64,000 bases of DNA. It comes from Nocardia jejuensis NBRC 103114 (lineage in GTDB: Bacteria; Actinomycetota; Actinomycetes; Mycobacteriales; Mycobacteriaceae). Under the pieces are notes generated by a model. The model worked only from the letters and a program-made list of their open reading frames with translations. It was not told the origin of the DNA and did not search any database. The stretch covers positions 1-64,000 of the forward strand of contig NZ_BDBU01000032.1 of the NCBI RefSeq assembly GCF_001613145.1, read 5' to 3'. Below, in pieces: positions 61,372 through 64,000 of this stretch (position 1 is the stretch's first letter; each line of letters starts with the position of its first letter). The translations under genes and the position numbers were made by a program.

Positions 61372-62540
61372 CCGGCTTGAGCCGTAAGGCCGCAATCGTC
61401 GGCATCGGCGCGACGGATTTCTCCAAGGACTCCGGGCGCAGCGAACTGCGCCTGGCCGCCGAGGCGGTCACCGCCGCACTCGCGGACGCGGGCCTGACTC
61501 CGGCGGACGTGGACGGTCTGACCACCTTCACGATGGACACCAACACCCAGTCCGCCGTGGCCCGGGCCGCCGGTATCCCGAGTCTGAAGTTCTTCTCCAA
61601 CATCCCCTTCGGTGGTGGCGCGGCCGCCGCGACCGTGCAGCAGGCCGCGATGGCGGTGGCCACCGGTGTCGCGGATGTCGTTGTGGCGTACCGGGCTTTC
61701 AACGAGCGCTCCGGGCACCGCTTCGGCCAGTTCTCCACGCAGCTGGCGGGCAACGCGACTTCCTCCGGTGTGGACAACGCGTTCTCCTACACCCACGGCC
61801 TCGGCACCCCGGCCGCCCAGGTGGCCATGGTCGCGCGCCGCTACATGCACGTATACGGCGCGCGCAGTGAGGATTTCGGCCGGATCGCGGTCGCCGATCG
61901 CAAGCACGCCGCGGTCAATCCCGCCGCGCACTTCTACGGCAAGCCGATCACCTTGCAGGAGCATCAGGCGTCCCGCTTCATCGCCGAGCCCCTGCACCTG
62001 CTGGACTGCTGTCAGGAAACGGACGGCGGCGTCGCGATCGTCGTGACCAGCGCCGAGCGGGCCAGGGATCTCCCCAACAAGCCGGCCGTGATCGCCGGTG
62101 CCGCACAGGGTTCCGGCGCCGACCAGTACGTGATGACCAGTTACTACCGCGACGCCATGACCGGTCTCCCGGAAATGGGCCTGGTGGGCGACCAGCTCTG
62201 GTCACAGTCGGGCCTGCGCCCCGAGGACATGCAGGCCGCCATCCTCTACGACCACTTCACCCCGTTCGTCCTCATGCAGCTCGAGGAACTGGGCTTCTGT
62301 GGACGCGGCGAGGCCAAGGACTTCATCAAGGACGGCGCCATCGAACTGGGCGGGCGCCTGCCCTTGAACACCCACGGCGGCCAACTCGGCGAGGCCTACA
62401 TCCACGGCATGAACGGCATCGCCGAAGGAGTCCGCCAGATCCGCGGCACCTCGGTGAACCAGGTCCAAGCCCTGGAGAACATCGTCGTCACCGCCGGCAC
62501 CGGCGTCCCCACCTCCGGCCTGGTCCTCACCACCAACTGA
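61368..62540 (+). CDS. ltp2: Ltp2-like thiolase-fold retro-aldolase
   Basis: A 390-residue thiolase-superfamily protein lacking the usual Claisen thiolase signature. Segments such as AAIVGIGATDFSKDSGRSEL, ILYDHFTPFVLMQLEELGFC and LPLNTHGGQLGEAYIHGMNG are typical of Ltp2, which splits the hydrated C22 CoA ester to androstenedione (or an analogue) and propionyl-CoA. It ends the cluster: a classic terminator follows 40 nt later. AGGAGG lies 7 nt before GTG 61368. Confidence 0.93.
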   Translation: MTGLSRKAAIVGIGATDFSKDSGRSELRLAAEAVTAALADAGLTPADVDGLTTFTMDTNTQSAVARAAGIPSLKFFSNIPFGGGAAAATVQQAAMAVATGVADVVVAYRAFNERSGHRFGQFSTQLAGNATSSGVDNAFSYTHGLGTPAAQVAMVARRYMHVYGARSEDFGRIAVADRKHAAVNPAAHFYGKPITLQEHQASRFIAEPLHLLDCCQETDGGVAIVVTSAERARDLPNKPAVIAGAAQGSGADQYVMTSYYRDAMTGLPEMGLVGDQLWSQSGLRPEDMQAAILYDHFTPFVLMQLEELGFCGRGEAKDFIKDGAIELGGRLPLNTHGGQLGEAYIHGMNGIAEGVRQIRGTSVNQVQALENIVVTAGTGVPTSGLVLTTN

Positions 62541-62580
62541 ACCCGGCCACCGGACAACAACAGTCGCCCAGCGCAATTCA

Positions 62581-62619
62581 CCCCGGACCGCGAGCATCTG
62601 CTCGCGGTCCGGGGTTTTT
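62581..62619 (+). terminator. Rho-independent terminator of the cholesterol operon
   Basis: CCCCGGACCGCGAGC (62581-62595) pairs with its complement 62600-62614, followed directly by TTTTT. It is the clearest intrinsic terminator in the window. Confidence 0.95.
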
Positions 62620-62673
62620 CATCGGTGCTGCGGCGTAGATTGGGGACTTCGGGCCACGGGGAAGAGGTTCAGG

Positions 62674-62985
62674 ATGACCACTGTGCGGGAACAGGTCGAG
62701 AAAGCCGTGGCATTGGGGGCCGACGCTGTGTACAGCGCGCCCTACGAGACCGCGGACGGCACGACGATCGTGACGGCGTACAGCGCCGGAGGGTGGTTCG
62801 GGGGGCCTCGGGTGATCGGGGTGTTCGCGGTGAAGGACGGGCAGGTTCGGTACGAGGCCGCCATCGATGGGTCGCGGATCGCGACCATCGGCGTGCTGAC
62901 GGGGTTGGTGGCGGCGGCGCTCTCGACGCTGGCGGTGCTGCGGCGGCCGCCGTGGCCGGACCTGAGGATCACACAGAACCTGTGA
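62674..62985 (+). CDS. Small hypothetical membrane-associated protein
   Basis: A 103-residue protein with no recognised domain. It opens with a helix REQVEKAVALGADAV, then a beta-hairpin-like segment TTIVTAYSAGGWFGGPRVIG, and a hydrophobic helix IGVLTGLVAAALSTLAVL near the C-terminus. An AAGAGG-like site precedes ATG 62674. Its last 17 nt overlap the 3' end of the TetR gene on the other strand. The function is unknown. Confidence 0.5.
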   Translation: MTTVREQVEKAVALGADAVYSAPYETADGTTIVTAYSAGGWFGGPRVIGVFAVKDGQVRYEAAIDGSRIATIGVLTGLVAAALSTLAVLRRPPWPDLRITQNL

Positions 62986-63676
62986 GGTGAACGGCCAGGA
63001 CCCTCGCCAGCTGGTCGACGCTGGCGGGTGTGCCGGGGGTGAGTGCTGTTCTGGCGCCCGCGAATCGGTCGAAGATCAGGCCTTCTATGACGGCGATGAA
63101 GTCGGCCGCCCGGGTCTCGGGATCGGTGGATCCGAGCGAGCGGAACAGGCTGGTCGCGTGCCGGTGTGAGAACAGGCAGCCGGTGAGCCGTTCGTGCAGG
63201 GTTGGGTCGCCGAGCAGGTCGATGATGAGGGCGTGGCGGGTGATCAGATGGGTACGGCGGTGTGCCAGTAGTTGATCGAGCCAGGTCGCGATGTTCCGGG
63301 CCGGGATGTCCGCATCTGTCCGGGCGGGCGGATCGTGGGGGACGGCCGATTCGACGAGCGCGGCCGGTTCCCCGGGCGGGTCCGGTTCACCCAGGATGGC
63401 TGGGTCGTTGGGATCGGCCGGTTCGCCGGGGCCGCCCGGGGGCGGGCGCAGGGTGTTCGCCGCGGCGAAATCGATGCGTGAGCGCAGCGCGATCCGCTCG
63501 ACGACGGCCTCGATCAGCCTGCGCTTGGTGCGGAAGTAGTAGGAGGTCGAGCCCGGGGGCAGGTCGAGTGCCGTATCCAGGGCGCGGTGGGTCAGAGCCC
63601 GGAGTCCCTGTGCCGCAATGAGATCGATGGCGCAATCCACGATCAGTGTGCGGCGTTCGGGTGTGGAAGTGATCAC
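62969..63676 (-). CDS. TetR-family regulator with proline-rich interdomain insert
   Basis: A 235-residue regulator. The HTH is LRALTHRALDTALDLPPGST followed by SYYFRTKRRLIEAVVERIAL. Between this and the ligand domain is a ~45-residue Gly/Glu/Pro-rich stretch (RPPPGGPGEPADPNDPAI and similar), unusual for the family. The C-terminal part has FIAVIEGLIFDRFAG. It is divergent from zapE, and two inverted repeats in the 80-nt gap are probable operators. The ATG at 63676 is the plausible start. Confidence 0.85.
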   Translation of the reverse strand: MITSTPERRTLIVDCAIDLIAAQGLRALTHRALDTALDLPPGSTSYYFRTKRRLIEAVVERIALRSRIDFAAANTLRPPPGGPGEPADPNDPAILGEPDPPGEPAALVESAVPHDPPARTDADIPARNIATWLDQLLAHRRTHLITRHALIIDLLGDPTLHERLTGCLFSHRHATSLFRSLGSTDPETRAADFIAVIEGLIFDRFAGARTALTPGTPASVDQLARVLAVHLTGSV

Positions 63677-63700
63677 TGTGGGCCCTCCGCGGTCGCTCGA

Positions 63701-63720
63701 TCCTCTACAACTATAGAGGA
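63701..63720. promoter_or_regulatory. Inverted repeat 1 between TetR and zapE
   Basis: TCCTCTA (63701-63707) and TAGAGGA (63714-63720) are perfect arms around CAACTA. It shares the CTCTA half-site with the repeat at 63723-63738. Confidence 0.7.
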
Positions 63721-63722
63721 GG

Positions 63723-63738
63723 CTCTACGGATGTAGAG
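63723..63738. promoter_or_regulatory. Inverted repeat 2 between TetR and zapE
   Basis: CTCTAC (63723-63728) and GTAGAG (63733-63738) are perfect arms around GGAT. It lies 18 nt before the zapE ATG, next to repeat 1 with only 2 nt between. Confidence 0.7.
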
Positions 63739-63756
63739 ACGGGCAGGGAGGCCGCC

Positions 63757-64000
63757 ATGGATACCCCGGAGATCGTTCTGGACCGCGATCAGCTGATCGC
63801 CGCCGACCGCCTCGACGCCGTCGCGGCCCGCGTCGGCAGGCGGTTCCGCCGTCCCCGCGGGCTGTACCTGTACGGCGGGCCGGGACGCGGCAAGACCATG
63901 CTGATGGACCGGTTCTTCGCCTCGGTGCGCACCGAGCGCAAGCGGCGCTTGCACTTTCACGGCTTCTTCGCCCAACTGAACGCGGCCATCCACGAATACG
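63757..64000 (+). CDS. zapE: Cell division protein ZapE/AFG1-like ATPase (partial, runs off right edge)
   Basis: The first 81 codons are visible. They include LYLYGGPGRGKTMLMDRFFA (Walker A GGPGRGKT, in the family usually GGVGRGKT), followed by KRRLHFHGFFAQLNAAIHEY, the characteristic AFG1/ZapE block. The start is ATG 63757, with CAGGGAGG upstream. ZapE is an ATPase at the division site in some bacteria, and in others it is a homologue of mitochondrial AFG1. The rest of the gene is outside the window. Confidence 0.85.
   Translation, partial: MDTPEIVLDRDQLIAADRLDAVAARVGRRFRRPRGLYLYGGPGRGKTMLMDRFFASVRTERKRRLHFHGFFAQLNAAIHEY

Overview
This is a G+C-rich actinobacterial chromosome segment with no plasmid, phage or insertion-sequence signature. 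Gene content and order point to a mycolic-acid-containing genus of the Nocardia/Rhodococcus type, with Nocardia the best guess. The block ftsH-folE-folP-folB-folK-DUF3180-DUF6779-Rossmann/DUF2520-panC-panD-coaX ... lysS-lsr2 ... clpC ... mhuD-hydrolase ... mutY-canB ... disA-radA-lpqE-carD-ispD-ispF-cysS-rlmB is recognisably the Mycobacterium tuberculosis Rv3610c-Rv3579c neighbourhood, rearranged, with a kstR/cholesterol block added.

Layout. 0-4.2 kb: PucR-type regulator, DUF2277, DUF1266 and a PH-like/SHOCT-like protein. 4.2-9.4 kb: ftsH and the folate operon folEPBK; folB carries an in-frame 24-bp tandem repeat. 9.5-14.8 kb: two conserved membrane proteins, then the pantothenate/CoA genes (DUF2520 protein, panC, panD, coaX). 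14.8-16.0 kb: a cysteine dioxygenase-rhodanese operon preceded by a leaderless short ORF with consecutive Cys codons and two mutually exclusive hairpins. 16.0-23.8 kb: lysS, lsr2, an FHA protein, a DUF1772 protein, a secreted lipase and clpC. 23.9-32.9 kb: an accessory stretch of small stress and transport units (PhyH oxygenase, two-component system divergent from an ABC exporter, TetR/azoreductase/SMR unit with paired operators, SRPBCC, OsmC, and a B12-riboswitch-controlled CbtB-CbtA cobalt transporter). 33.0-48.2 kb: heme-degrading MhuD, an acyl-CoA dehydrogenase and enoyl-CoA hydratase, then housekeeping genes rlmB, cysS, ispF-ispD-carD, lpqE, radA-disA, canB and mutY. 48.3-51.6 kb: a zinc ABC importer behind a Zur-like box. 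51.8-54.4 kb: a trehalose-phosphatase/GH15 fusion. 54.7-62.6 kb: kstR divergent from a cholesterol side-chain operon (fadE34-fadE28-fadE29-chsH2-chsH1-ltp2), with a perfect KstR operator between them. 62.6-64.0 kb: a small hypothetical gene, a TetR gene and the start of zapE.

How the genes work together. FolE, FolP, FolB and FolK supply most of the dihydropteroate steps. PanC and PanD make pantothenate (CoaX is the divergent actinobacterial form). The fadE28/fadE29 heteromer, ChsH1/ChsH2 and Ltp2 remove the last propionyl unit of the cholesterol side chain, with FadE34 acting earlier. Ten start codons lie 6-8 nt after a TANNNT -10 element, which suggests leaderless mRNAs are common here. The most interesting item is the leaderless Cys-Cys leader ORF at 14864-14905.
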